This document shows positions 8,532 through 17,787 of a stretch of DNA of 44,343 bases, piece after piece; the first letter of the stretch is position 1; each line of letters begins with the position of its first letter. This stretch comes from Gammaproteobacteria bacterium LSUCC0112 (GTDB lineage: Bacteria; Pseudomonadota; Gammaproteobacteria; Pseudomonadales; Pseudohongiellaceae). Made by a program: the position numbers and the translations under genes. The notes under the pieces were generated by a model. It saw only the letters and a program-made list of their open reading frames with translations, ran no database searches and was not told the DNA's origin. The stretch covers positions 1 to 44,343 of the forward strand of contig SPIB01000005.1 of the NCBI GenBank assembly GCA_004535785.1. The letters are read 5' to 3'.

Positions 8532-10277
8532 ATGTTCAGTAAATTTACAATCCGAACCCGGGTAGGACTGATAGTCATTGTTAGTTTGCTCGCCATCATT
8601 GGCCTGAGTTTGACCTTGCTGCTCCAGGCGCGAGAGCGGTTTATGGATCAATTGCGAGAAGGCAGTATCAATCAGGTGCAAATGATTCATAACGCATTGA
8701 GCGGGCTGCAAAATCAGGTGCGCAGTGGTCAAATCACAGATGCCGAGGCAAAGCAGCAAGGGCGCTTCCTCATCAATAATACGATGGTAAGTGAGCGAAA
8801 TTATCTGCTGCTTTATCATCGACTTGGTCAGATTCTGGCGCACCCACTGCGTGGAGTAGACAGTGCGCTTGATACTGAAGCGCAAGTGCGTAACGCAATA
8901 CAAGCGGCGGCGACAACACCCGAGCAACGCATGGAAGCCAATGGTTATCGTGATCCGACACCGATGATGACTGAAATCATTCACCGCTACACGGGTGATG
9001 ACTATACTGGTTTTGCTGAATATTTGTACTACCCGGAGCCTATGTTCGGCTACAGATTCCTTACCTATACGGATGATCCACTCGCACATCCCCAAGCTGA
9101 ACTTAAAACAGTATATGCTGAGCTTTTTGAGCCTTGGGATTGGGTCATTATCCATGGGCTTTATGTTGATGACGTTAACGCCCAGTTCTTTCAATGGGCC
9201 AGAGATTCCGCCCTGATCATAGTATTAATTCTCTTGGCATTGAGTGCGGCTGCATATTATCTGTCGAGATCAATTACGCTTCCGCTGACCAAGGCCGAGG
9301 CCTATATGCAAGATATTGCGAAAGGATCTGGCGATCTCAGCAGACGACTTGAGGAACATGGAACTGACGAGCTTTCCCGGCTTGGTGGCAGCTTTAATAT
9401 TTTCGTCAGCAAGTTGGCAGATATTATCAGGCAAGTGCTGGTAACCAACTCTGATGTTACCGGAAAGTCCGCTCAGTTCTCTGAAATGATTCAACGTACC
9501 GCTGGCAGGTCAGCGTCTCAATTGGAAGAAACCGAACTGTTGGCTTCTTCAACAACCGAGTTGTCGTCGTCATTGGCCGATGTGGCTGATGGTGCACAAA
9601 CCAGTGTTGATGCGGCAAAAGAAGCCAACGGCGCAACTCAGAAAGCAACAGAAGCTGTTTCTCTGACCAAAAGTTCGGTAGAAAAGTTGTCGGGTTCACT
9701 GTCGATGATTCAACAGAAAGTCCACTACATGAGGGACCACAATCAAAAGGTTCATTCGGTATTGGAAGTCATTCAAGGTATTGCCGAACAGACCAATTTG
9801 TTGGCGTTGAATGCTGCGATCGAGGCAGCAAGGGCGGGTGATCAAGGACGAGGTTTTGCAGTCGTCGCTGACGAAGTGAGAAGCCTGGCCCAGAAAACCC
9901 AATCTTCGACGCTGGAAATCAATACAATTATTCAAAACCTTCAGGACAACACAACGCAGATAGTCAGTGCGATGGACCAAGGCGTATCGCTTTCAAGAGA
10001 ATGTGTAGGATCAGCGAATACGGCAAATGAGTTGCTCGATCTGGTACTGGCCTCGGTTGCATTGATTGCCGAACGGAGCAGAGATATTGCTGCTGCAGTG
10101 AAACAACAATCAGAAGTCACTGAAGGTATCGCAAAAAGCAGTGTAAAAATTGCTGCCGATGGGCGGCTAAACACCGATGACTATCTCAAGTGTAAAAAGT
10201 ACCATGCCGAGATCGATCAGTTGTTGAGTTCTCTTGACGGCTTGGTCAATCAATTCAAACTTGGTAACCGATACTAA
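8532..10277 (+). CDS. Methyl-accepting chemotaxis protein with Cache sensor
   Basis: A 581-residue chemoreceptor. One membrane helix (about 10-30), a periplasmic sensor of roughly 190 residues, a second helix (about 225-246), a HAMP domain (about 247-300) and a long cytoplasmic coiled coil. The sensor resembles a single Cache domain ([15 protein letters not shown] and [17 protein letters not shown] are typical), a fold that often binds small organic acids; the ligand is not predictable. The hairpin tip that contacts CheA/CheW is conserved ([20 protein letters not shown], then [18 protein letters not shown]). There is no C-terminal NWETF-type pentapeptide, so the methylation enzymes would not tether here. 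Ribosome site AGAGAGGA. It ends 1 bp before the convergent glycosyltransferase gene. Confidence 0.93.
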   Translation: MFSKFTIRTRVGLIVIVSLLAIIGLSLTLLLQARERFMDQLREGSINQVQMIHNALSGLQNQVRSGQITDAEAKQQGRFLINNTMVSERNYLLLYHRLGQILAHPLRGVDSALDTEAQVRNAIQAAATTPEQRMEANGYRDPTPMMTEIIHRYTGDDYTGFAEYLYYPEPMFGYRFLTYTDDPLAHPQAELKTVYAELFEPWDWVIIHGLYVDDVNAQFFQWARDSALIIVLILLALSAAAYYLSRSITLPLTKAEAYMQDIAKGSGDLSRRLEEHGTDELSRLGGSFNIFVSKLADIIRQVLVTNSDVTGKSAQFSEMIQRTAGRSASQLEETELLASSTTELSSSLADVADGAQTSVDAAKEANGATQKATEAVSLTKSSVEKLSGSLSMIQQKVHYMRDHNQKVHSVLEVIQGIAEQTNLLALNAAIEAARAGDQGRGFAVVADEVRSLAQKTQSSTLEINTIIQNLQDNTTQIVSAMDQGVSLSRECVGSANTANELLDLVLASVALIAERSRDIAAAVKQQSEVTEGIAKSSVKIAADGRLNTDDYLKCKKYHAEIDQLLSSLDGLVNQFKLGNRY

Positions 10278-10278
10278 G

Positions 10279-12198
10279 TTACTCGTTGTTTATCCTGATC
10301 GCTCTGGAGCCAGTGCGCTGACGCTCACCGGCTCCAGTGAGCAGCTCAAGGCTCAATTGATATTGTCCGTTTTTAAAACGTCTGGTGTCGACTTCAACAG
10401 CAAAACCAACTAACGGCGCTGCTGGATCAAAGTCAGCATTTTTCAGGCGGATGACATCTTCGCGTGCCAACGTTCTATTAGTTTCTGCAACCAGTTCACC
10501 ATCCAGCAAAACACGGATTGTCGTGATGCCCGAACTGTTGATAGCCCAGCCTGAAACTACTGTTTGATCCCTTATTTCTGCATTGTGGCCGGGTGTGTCC
10601 AGCCAAGATTCAGAAGGCATCGGACACTCGGGAAAGGCTTTGCGCTCCATGCCGGCCGGCCGCAAGCCCGTTGCACGATAAAAACTGAAAACTTTGTCAC
10701 CTTGAAACAGGAAGAGTTGATCAAGCAGGCCAACTTCTGAAAATAAACTACAAGTACCTGCCATGATGCTGGACTTTTCTATGCTATCCAGCGTGCTGTC
10801 CTCCGTGATAAAGATGGCATCCTCGCTCCAGTACTCCTGTAGTCCGGGTGTATCGAGCCCCCAGATCCGGTATTGCGTCTGGCGACCATCCCTGATCACC
10901 TTGTTGGTATCTGTCGTGAAAACCCTATCATTTCCTGTGGCAAAACTGACTTGTGCTGCTGTGTAGTAGTTATCAGTAACGACTAAAACCTCTTCAGACA
11001 ATCCATGTTGCGCGCGCAGGCTCTCCAGATGTTCTACAAGTGGTGACCATCCGGCCATTTTATTTGATAGTACGCCTGGGCCAACCAGATGCTGCAATGA
11101 CTGGTTAAAACCTTGTGAACCAATTCCCGCGAAGAGCAACAAAGTCCCAACCATGCCCGATACTGGTACAAGTAACGTTAACCTGAATGCTAGATGGCGA
11201 GGCCATTTTTGAGACAAGCTCTCCTGTAAAGATTTCAGCGTGGCTGGCGCAAAGACAAGTAGCGGTAAGTATCCTGAGATGGGCCAATGAAGTGTAGTTC
11301 TTGTGGTATCGCTCCAAGGGGCAAGCACCAAATAAATTCCAAGATTTGCCAGTGCAAACAAACTGAAGAGCAATGCCCTGTCATTGCCTTGCCTTGCTTG
11401 CTGCACCAATCGCCAGAGAGTCAGCAACAGTGTCGCATAGAGCAATGGTGTAACAACGGTTGCTTGAATCAACGGGTGTAACAGCCCTTCTGGTTGAAAC
11501 TGCCAGGGATGTCGCTCAACCAAATGATAATCCAGTCCCGCGAGTCCATTGATAAAGTTGAAACTTAATGCAGGAAAAAGGCCCGCGGATGCGATACTCG
11601 CAGAAATCCACAAACGGGGCATTTTCCAATAACGCCACTGACGTTTATCAAACAGAAAAAATACCAGTGCTGCCAGAATATAGGGTGCAAATCTATAGTG
11701 CGTACAGAGTCCAAGAGCCGCTGCGACTCCTGCTGCAATCCAAAAAGAGGTGTCGCCCAAGCGTGTTGCTCTTTCAAGGAATCCGATAAACAGCAAACCG
11801 AAAACCAATAATGCCGCATCGGGTACTGCTAGCAAGCCCATCAAGGCAAGCATAGGTAAACACAGACAAAGCAATGCTGAAATCAGCGCACGCTTGCGCC
11901 CTTGAAGGGGGTGTGCTACCCAAAAAATCAAGAGAGGCAACATCAGACCGCATAACATAAACAGCGATCGCACGGCGGCAGGTGAGTTGCCCAGTAATTC
12001 CGAGCCGATGCCAGCGAACAGAGCCGCCATAAAAGGTAAATCACTGTAAGCCAGCGCTGGAAATTGGGATGCTTGCCAGTAAAATATCTCGTCACTGTAT
12101 AATTCAAGTCGAAAAGCCAATGCTACCTTGATGATAAACACAAACGCGTTGGTCGCTAACGTACCCAAGAGCAGATATTTGTATGATGGAGTGTTCAA
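10279..12198 (-). CDS. GT39-type membrane glycosyltransferase with C-terminal Ig-like domain
   Basis: A 639-residue protein of the ArnT/PMT-like (GT39, PMT_2) family, which moves sugars from polyprenyl-phosphate donors to lipid or protein acceptors on the periplasmic side. About 11-12 membrane segments fill residues 5-370; the first loop has the catalytic-type acidic motif LELYSDEIFYW. A soluble region (about 375-520) follows, and the last ~100 residues (VSGWAINSSGITTIRVLLDG onward, with GFAVEVDTRRFKNGQYQLSL) look like a bacterial Ig-like (Big_7-type) domain. The only possible start is TTG 12198: an in-frame TAA lies six codons upstream and the next Met comes after the catalytic loop. Acceptor and sugar are unknown. 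Confidence 0.8.
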   Translation of the reverse strand: MNTPSYKYLLLGTLATNAFVFIIKVALAFRLELYSDEIFYWQASQFPALAYSDLPFMAALFAGIGSELLGNSPAAVRSLFMLCGLMLPLLIFWVAHPLQGRKRALISALLCLCLPMLALMGLLAVPDAALLVFGLLFIGFLERATRLGDTSFWIAAGVAAALGLCTHYRFAPYILAALVFFLFDKRQWRYWKMPRLWISASIASAGLFPALSFNFINGLAGLDYHLVERHPWQFQPEGLLHPLIQATVVTPLLYATLLLTLWRLVQQARQGNDRALLFSLFALANLGIYLVLAPWSDTTRTTLHWPISGYLPLLVFAPATLKSLQESLSQKWPRHLAFRLTLLVPVSGMVGTLLLFAGIGSQGFNQSLQHLVGPGVLSNKMAGWSPLVEHLESLRAQHGLSEEVLVVTDNYYTAAQVSFATGNDRVFTTDTNKVIRDGRQTQYRIWGLDTPGLQEYWSEDAIFITEDSTLDSIEKSSIMAGTCSLFSEVGLLDQLFLFQGDKVFSFYRATGLRPAGMERKAFPECPMPSESWLDTPGHNAEIRDQTVVSGWAINSSGITTIRVLLDGELVAETNRTLAREDVIRLKNADFDPAAPLVGFAVEVDTRRFKNGQYQLSLELLTGAGERQRTGSRAIRINNE

Positions 12199-12347
12199 TC
12201 GACGCTGCTCACTTTTTTAGATTTGCGGTGGATGATCATTATAGTGAGCAAAAGCACTCAATAAAATAAAAATGCCGGTGTCAGGGTGGAGACGTACGGC
12301 AATTCCATGATCTAATCCAGAAAATTGTCACGGTAAAAATACTACTA

Positions 12348-13304
12348 ATGTATGCATGCGTTGACCTTGGTTCCAATAGCTTCCACCTTCTGATCGCGCG
12401 CTGGCATGACGGCGCACATGAAATAGTTGAACGATTCAGCGAAAAAGTTCAGTTGGGAGAGGGGCTTTCCCGGAGTCGCGATATTAACACTGATGCTTTT
12501 CAGCGAGGTCTGTTGTGCCTTGAGGCCTTTGCGCTGGCGTTGGAGCGCTATCCGATACAGTACTTATGGGTCGTTGGCACCAATGCTTTACGAGTTGCAG
12601 AGAATGCCCATGAATTTATCGCTCAGGCTAAAAATCGTGGTTTTGACGTTGATGTGGTGACAGGGCTTGAAGAAGCTGCCCTTGTTTACGCTGGTGTCAT
12701 GTCCGCACTTCCGCAAGATGAGCAAACCAGGCTTGTCATAGACATCGGCGGTGGCAGTACGGAGTTGATTGTTGGTAAAGGTCCTGAACAGCTTCAGGCG
12801 CACAGTTTGCCGATTGGTTGTGTCAGTTGGCGGGATCGCTGGTTCAATTCAAGATTTGCAAATGAAGATCTGTTGCGAGAGCAGTTAAAAATGGCGGCAG
12901 ATGAGGCGGAACAGGTTTTTGCGCAGGTTTCAGGGCATCTGGCTCGAACTCCATGGTCTGAGGTCTATGCATCCTCTGGAACAGCCAAAATGTTAAGTGC
13001 TATTTGCGCTCAGAAACATCCTTCTTCCGCAGGTTCTTCACTGGTTAATTTTGATGTGCTCACAATGCTCGAAAGCGACATTATTGAAGCAACGCTCAAC
13101 CCTGCCCGATCTTTGCCTGGCCTTAAAAACAGTCGTAAAGAATTGGTAATGCCCGGTTGGGCAGTGCTGATGGGTTTTATGAGGGCGCATCAGCTGACCA
13201 ATCTCCATTTCAGCCCGGCGGCACTCCGGGAGGGTATGCTTCACTACATGATAAAAGCCCGAGATCTCAACGAATCGCCATTACGTGTGTTGAGAGCGTG
13301 TTAA
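12348..13304 (+). CDS. ppx: Exopolyphosphatase / Ppx-GppA family phosphatase
   Basis: A 318-residue protein of the Ppx/GppA family, in the ASKHA fold. It has the two phosphate-binding loops of the family, DLGSNSFHLLIA at the N-terminus and IDIGGGSTELIVG at about 129-141, plus SSGTAKML. Family enzymes either remove end phosphates from polyphosphate or hydrolyse pppGpp. It is the short form (about 300 residues), lacking the C-terminal HD-like domain of the 500-residue E. coli Ppx and GppA. The position next to ppk favours polyphosphate breakdown. Its last 38 bp overlap the 3' end of the convergent ppk gene. The start is the first ATG in frame; the ribosome site is weak. Confidence 0.88.
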   Translation: MYACVDLGSNSFHLLIARWHDGAHEIVERFSEKVQLGEGLSRSRDINTDAFQRGLLCLEAFALALERYPIQYLWVVGTNALRVAENAHEFIAQAKNRGFDVDVVTGLEEAALVYAGVMSALPQDEQTRLVIDIGGGSTELIVGKGPEQLQAHSLPIGCVSWRDRWFNSRFANEDLLREQLKMAADEAEQVFAQVSGHLARTPWSEVYASSGTAKMLSAICAQKHPSSAGSSLVNFDVLTMLESDIIEATLNPARSLPGLKNSRKELVMPGWAVLMGFMRAHQLTNLHFSPAALREGMLHYMIKARDLNESPLRVLRAC

Positions 13305-15435
13305 GTAATATTGATTGCACACCATCAACCGGGGCGCCAATACATGGTTCCAGTTTTTTATAGGAGCCATCTGCCATTAATTCCCAGCTTTGCTGCCTGT
13401 CAGCCAGATAGAGCTCCAACTCCTCAAATATACGATTAATCCATTTTTTTCGTAAAATCGGATAAGCTATTTCAATTCTTCGCTGCAAATTGCGCTCCAT
13501 CAAATCAGCGCTGGAGCAATAAATTGAGCTCGCATTATTGGCAAAATAAAAGACTCTGGAATGTTCCAGAAAGCGGCCGATGATAGAAACTACTCGAATA
13601 TTCTCTGAGACACCTGGTACCCCGGGCTTCAAACAACAGATACCTCGCACAATCAAATCGATCTTCACTCCGGATTGTGACGCACAATAGAGTTCACGGA
13701 TGATTGTCGGATCTGTCAGTGCGTTCACTTTGGCGATAATGCGTGCCGGTTTGCCCTCCAATGCAAACTGCTTTTCCTGTTGGATCAGTTGAATGAGGCC
13801 TTTCATGAGTTTGAATGGAGCATGCAAAATGAGATCAGGCGATATTTTTTTGCCCATGCCCGTGATTTGCTGAAAGACCTTGTGCACATCCGAGCACAGG
13901 ATTTCATCACACGTCATCAAACTATAGTCGGTGTACAACAGAGAATTCTTTCGGTGGTAATTACCAGTACCCAAATGTACATAGCGTTTTAATCGACCAT
14001 TTTCGCGTCGCACAATCAGCAGCATTTTTGCATGGGTTTTGTAACCCATTACCCCATACACAACAACTGCGCCGGCTTCCTGCAATACGCTGGCAAATTG
14101 AATGTTTTCCTCTTCATCAAATCGAGCTCTCAGTTCAATCACGACAGTCACTTCTTTGCCGTTTCGTGCAGCTTCTGACAAAGATTCAACCAGTTCTGAT
14201 GACTCATTTGTGCGATACAGTGTCTGCTTGATCGAGATTACCCCCGGATCTTTGGCTGCCTGCCGCACCCAGTCTATAACCGGGATAAATGACTGATAGG
14301 GGTGAAGCAGCAATTGGTCCTCACGGTTGACCGCAGTAAAAATACAACTACCTTCTTCAAGTGCCGGAGGTGTACCCGGAGAGAATGGCGGGAATCTCAG
14401 ATCAGGTCGGTTGATCATGCTGAAGAGCGCCATCAGACGCTGCAGATTGACAGGTCCATCCAATCGGAATAGTTCTTCTTCAGTCAGATTAAAACGTTCC
14501 AGAAGAAAATCGGTCAATTCAGCAGGACACCCTGCACCCACTTCCAGTTTGGCCGCCGCACCAAACCTGCGCAAATGCAGTTCACCTTGCAAGGCGCTGG
14601 CCACATCTTCTACCTCAACATTGCTCATTTCCAGATCTGAATTACGGGTAACCCTGAACTGATGGCACTCTTTTACTTTCATGCCCGGGAAAAACTCTTC
14701 CACATGTTCATGGATAACGGACGACAGAAAAATAAAATTGTCACCATCCGGGGTAATGTGTGCAGGTACTTTAATCAGTCTGGGCAGCGCCCGTGGCGCA
14801 GGTACAATGGCGAGTCCGCTATCACGACCAAAGGCATCTTTGCCTTCCAGGGACAAAATGAAATTGAGGCTTTTGTTTACAAGTCTTGGAAATGGATGTG
14901 CTGGATCCAGGCCAAGGGGGCTTATGACAGGCAATATTTCGTTGCGAAAGTATTCAAGTGTCCAGGAGGATAGTTTTTCGTCCCACTCATGTCTATAGAG
15001 GAATTTGATGTTGGTCGCAGCTAGGGCTGGCAGAAGTTCTTCATTCAGGATCCGGTACTGCTCTTGAAGAGCCTGTCGCACAATTTGATGAACCTCGCTC
15101 ATGACCTCTTGAGGATACTTTCCGTCCGCGCCAGGTCTTTGTCTTCCATAGCCTAATTGCTTTTTTAAACCAGAGACTCGAATTTCATAAAATTCATCCA
15201 GATTGGAACTGAAAATCAGCAAGAACATTAGCCGTTCCAGCAACGGGTGTTGTTTATTTCGCGCTTGATCAAGTACACGCAAGTTAAACTGCATGTAACT
15301 CAACTCACGGTTTATGTAGTAATTGTTGTCGTTCAGATCTACATCAGCTGCAATGGCAGGGCATCCGATTGATTCGAGCGAGTTCGACAACTCCTGCTCC
15401 TGTACGTCCAGAAGATTTACCTGACTATTGCTCAT
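13267..15435 (-). CDS. ppk: Polyphosphate kinase Ppk1
   Basis: A 722-residue enzyme that makes polyphosphate chains from ATP, reversibly, at the inner membrane. The order is that of Ppk1: N-terminal helical domain (NYYINRELSYMQFNLRVLDQ), middle head domain, and two C-terminal PLD-like catalytic domains. The autophosphorylated histidine is in YKTHAKMLLI, and the second conserved histidine is in GRFLEHSRVFYF. HLGTGNYHRKNSLLYTDYSL and LIVRGICCLKPGV also match. Length is normal (about 690-730). The ATG at 15435 has only a weak ribosome site. It is divergent from phoU, sharing the 144-bp interval that holds a Pho box, so phosphate control of both genes is possible. Confidence 0.95.
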   Translation of the reverse strand: MSNSQVNLLDVQEQELSNSLESIGCPAIAADVDLNDNNYYINRELSYMQFNLRVLDQARNKQHPLLERLMFLLIFSSNLDEFYEIRVSGLKKQLGYGRQRPGADGKYPQEVMSEVHQIVRQALQEQYRILNEELLPALAATNIKFLYRHEWDEKLSSWTLEYFRNEILPVISPLGLDPAHPFPRLVNKSLNFILSLEGKDAFGRDSGLAIVPAPRALPRLIKVPAHITPDGDNFIFLSSVIHEHVEEFFPGMKVKECHQFRVTRNSDLEMSNVEVEDVASALQGELHLRRFGAAAKLEVGAGCPAELTDFLLERFNLTEEELFRLDGPVNLQRLMALFSMINRPDLRFPPFSPGTPPALEEGSCIFTAVNREDQLLLHPYQSFIPVIDWVRQAAKDPGVISIKQTLYRTNESSELVESLSEAARNGKEVTVVIELRARFDEEENIQFASVLQEAGAVVVYGVMGYKTHAKMLLIVRRENGRLKRYVHLGTGNYHRKNSLLYTDYSLMTCDEILCSDVHKVFQQITGMGKKISPDLILHAPFKLMKGLIQLIQQEKQFALEGKPARIIAKVNALTDPTIIRELYCASQSGVKIDLIVRGICCLKPGVPGVSENIRVVSIIGRFLEHSRVFYFANNASSIYCSSADLMERNLQRRIEIAYPILRKKWINRIFEELELYLADRQQSWELMADGSYKKLEPCIGAPVDGVQSILLNTLSTHVMAIR

Positions 15436-15518
15436 AACGACTACCGGGAAAAAAGAGAACTGTTATTCTAACTTAGTGAGCATACATTGATATATCCCTG
15501 ACAGGACTGTGGCAAAAT

Positions 15519-15551
15519 CGTCATCTTTCTGTCATATATCGACTTTATGCT
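15519..15551 (+). promoter_or_regulatory. Pho box and -10 element ahead of phoU
   Basis: Two direct repeats containing GTCAT, at 15520-15524 and 15531-15535, lie exactly 11 bp apart (CGTCATCTTTCTGTCATA), the layout of a PhoB-binding Pho box. Ten bases after the second repeat is TATGCT (15546-15551), the spacing seen in PhoB-activated promoters. This puts the transcript start after the ATG at 15547, which rules that ATG out as the phoU start. The box lies between divergent ppk and phoU. Confidence 0.7.
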
Positions 15552-15579
15552 AGTGCTACTTTTTGAGGACTCTCCAATT

Positions 15580-16308
15580 ATGAAAACTGATGCAGGTGTT
15601 CACAGCCATCACATTTCACAACAGTTCAATATTGAGCTTGAAGAAATTAAAAGCAGTTTGCTCGAAATGGGCGGGCTGGTTGAAAAGCAGATGAACGATG
15701 CGATTGCAGCACTTATCTCTGCTGACAGTGAGCTTGGGAGCGCTGTGCGTGAAAATGATGTTGCCGTCAATGCGATGGAGTTGAGCATTGATGAAGCCTG
15801 TCATCGCATTCTGGCACGTCGCCAGCCTGCTGCCAGTGATCTTCGTCTGGTATTGGGCATCATCAAGGCCGTGAATGATCTGGAAAGGATTGGGGATGAA
15901 GCGGCAAAAATCGCGCGTTTGGCGGTTGAGCTTGCCAGCCAGGGTGATTCGTCCAAAGGTTATATCGAGATCAGACATATTGGTGAACGTGTGCGCCATA
16001 TGATCAATATGGCATTGGATGCTTTTGCTCGTTACGATGAAGATGCCGCCCTGTCGGTTGCAAAAGAAGATGTAAACGTTGACATGGAATACGCCAGTGC
16101 GATGCGCGAAATGATCACCTACATGATCGAAGATCCACGCAGCATTACACGGGTTATGAATGTGATCTGGGCACTACGTTCACTGGAACGCGCGGGTGAC
16201 CATGCAAAAAATATCGCAGAGCATGTTGTATACATGGTCATGGGCAGGGATGTCAGACATGCGGGGCTCTCCAGCATGGAAAAGCAAGTCAAATCAGGTA
16301 AAGAATAA
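15580..16308 (+). CDS. phoU: Phosphate-signalling protein PhoU
   Basis: A 242-residue all-helical protein that links the phosphate transporter to the PhoR kinase and keeps the Pho response off when phosphate is plentiful. Two tandem PhoU repeats (about 20-110 and 125-215) each carry the metal-binding type motif: NDLERIGDEAAKIA and RSLERAGDHAKNIAEH. The ATG at 15580 fits the family opening (HHISQQFNIELEEI) and lies downstream of the mapped -10 box; GAGGA lies about 12 nt upstream. Unlike the usual pst-phoU operon, no pstSCAB genes are adjacent here. It is convergent with phoR, with a 22-bp gap and no clear terminator. Confidence 0.95.
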   Translation: MKTDAGVHSHHISQQFNIELEEIKSSLLEMGGLVEKQMNDAIAALISADSELGSAVRENDVAVNAMELSIDEACHRILARRQPAASDLRLVLGIIKAVNDLERIGDEAAKIARLAVELASQGDSSKGYIEIRHIGERVRHMINMALDAFARYDEDAALSVAKEDVNVDMEYASAMREMITYMIEDPRSITRVMNVIWALRSLERAGDHAKNIAEHVVYMVMGRDVRHAGLSSMEKQVKSGKE

Positions 16309-16330
16309 ATCTGAATATGGTCGCCGTCGG

Positions 16331-17677
16331 CTAAACTGCAGGATCAGGCGACGTTGTATTCACTGCGACGGATATGGGCTCAACAATTCGCTCAACGGGT
16401 AAAATGCATGTAAACCTGCTGCCTTTACCCGGTTCGCTAATGATTTCCAACTTTCCGTTGTGCCTGGCCAGTACGTGTTTAACGATGGCAAGACCCAGTC
16501 CAGTTCCACCCGTATCAGCGGACCTGCTCTCATCGACTCGATAGAATCGTTCTGTGAGCCTGGGAATGTGGTGCGGTGCAATGCCTGGCCCATTATCTTT
16601 GACGCTGATGGCAAGACCCTTAGTGCTTTTCTCTACTGTTAATTCAATGTCGCCTTGTGGCTGAGTATATTTGGCAGCGTTCAAAACCAGATTCGAAAAA
16701 GCACTGTAAAGCTCGCTTAGATTACCACTGACATAAATGTCATCTGGGCAATCAAGTTTGATGTTCTGCTGCTTGTCTGCGAAAACCTGTTCTGCGTCCT
16801 GTTTAATTTCTCGTAACAACGAGCATAGTTGGATGGCAGTTTGTTGTTTAGAACTGGCGCGGGTTTCCAATTGGGAGAGTGTAAGCAGATCTCTGATAAT
16901 ATTTTCCATCCTATGAGATTGCTGTGCCATTTGTTCAATGGGTTTAATCCAGCGCGCCGGCAGATTTTTTTTATCGTCAATCATGGTCTCAAGATAGCCC
17001 GTGATGACCGTGATCGGTGTGCGCAATTCGTGAGACACATTGCCCACAAAGTCCTTTCGCATCATTTCGAGTCTATGAAGTTGAGAAATGTCGCGTACCA
17101 GCATCAGTCGCTCACCGGCACCAAAGGTGGTGATTTGAAACTCCAGCATAACGGCCGGGTTGGAAGGAGAACTGAGTTTAAGGGGTCTGTTAAATCTGGC
17201 TTTATTGTAATAGTCGATAAATGTAGGTTCTCGAATCAGATTGATGACAAGCTGTTGTTTGTCCTTTGGGGTTTGCAGGCCAATGAGTTGCTCAGCGGCA
17301 GGATTCCACCATTCGAGGCCGCCCCGGTTGTTGATCATCACCACCGCAAGTTCCAGCGCGGCGGTCGATTCCTGAGCCTTGTCTATGATGCTTTTAAGCT
17401 CAAGTAAGGCTTGGCGTTCTCTGCGCTGTAAAAGATAGATTCCATCAAAAATATATCCCCAGATACCTTTGCTTTCGGGGGGGGGCGAGGGTTCAGAGAA
17501 ATCGGTATCGCGCAGCCAATTATAAAGTCTGCGCAATTGCCTCAAGTGATAGACAAGGTAACCTAAGGTGCCGGCGAGCACCACCAGCGCGGGTTCGCCA
17601 ATCAGCCATCCTGCCAGAAGCAATGCCAGAAACGAAACCAATAATCGCTTGATTGCATCATGCCAATTTGAGAACAA
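16331..17677 (-). CDS. phoR: Phosphate regulon sensor histidine kinase PhoR
   Basis: A 448-residue membrane kinase that phosphorylates PhoB when phosphate is low. Two close membrane helices (about 10-28 and 29-46) leave almost no periplasmic sensor, as is normal for PhoR. Then come a charged linker, a PAS domain (about 100-195), the dimerisation domain with phospho-accepting His216 (VSHELRTPITVITGY) and a HATPase domain with N box (NLVLNAAKYT), DNGPGI and GTGLGLAIV. The start must be TTG 17677: an in-frame TAA lies two codons upstream and no Met follows for over 100 codons. A run of nine C (coding strand) encodes Pro65-67 in the linker. Confidence 0.95.
   Translation of the reverse strand: MFSNWHDAIKRLLVSFLALLLAGWLIGEPALVVLAGTLGYLVYHLRQLRRLYNWLRDTDFSEPSPPPESKGIWGYIFDGIYLLQRRERQALLELKSIIDKAQESTAALELAVVMINNRGGLEWWNPAAEQLIGLQTPKDKQQLVINLIREPTFIDYYNKARFNRPLKLSSPSNPAVMLEFQITTFGAGERLMLVRDISQLHRLEMMRKDFVGNVSHELRTPITVITGYLETMIDDKKNLPARWIKPIEQMAQQSHRMENIIRDLLTLSQLETRASSKQQTAIQLCSLLREIKQDAEQVFADKQQNIKLDCPDDIYVSGNLSELYSAFSNLVLNAAKYTQPQGDIELTVEKSTKGLAISVKDNGPGIAPHHIPRLTERFYRVDESRSADTGGTGLGLAIVKHVLARHNGKLEIISEPGKGSRFTCILPVERIVEPISVAVNTTSPDPAV
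17477..17485 (-). repeat. Nine-base homopolymer tract inside phoR
   Basis: Nine consecutive G on the + strand (C on the coding strand) encode three prolines at residues 65-67 of PhoR, between the membrane helices and the PAS domain. Such tracts are prone to slippage during replication; a one-base change would stop translation before the kinase domain. The frame in this sequence is intact. Confidence 0.85.
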
Positions 17678-17737
17678 GCTTTAAGCCTTTGAACATTAAC
17701 CAGTAGTACAACGAATGAGCAGACTATAACGAAAAGG

Positions 17738-17769
17738 ATGTGCACTCACCAGTCATAGCAGGTGCACAT
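17738..17769. repeat. Inverted repeat between phoB and phoR
   Basis: An 8-bp perfect inverted repeat, ATGTGCAC (17738-17745) and GTGCACAT (17762-17769), flanks a 16-nt loop in the 110-bp gap between phoB and phoR. It has no T-run. It could trim or attenuate the phoBR transcript, or bind a regulator; the role is unknown. Confidence 0.45.
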
Positions 17770-17787
17770 TCATCGGGATTTGTAATA

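Noticed and set aside
8472-9194. Long minus-strand frame (240 codons) opposite the chemoreceptor
   Set aside because: It mirrors a well-supported gene; no family likeness and no ribosome site.
15547-15579. An earlier ATG for phoU at 15547
   Set aside because: It lies within the -10 box of the Pho promoter, and relatives begin near the ATG at 15580.
16829-17407. 192-codon + strand frame opposite phoR
   Set aside because: It is the antisense of conserved kinase motifs; commonly produced by histidine-kinase genes.
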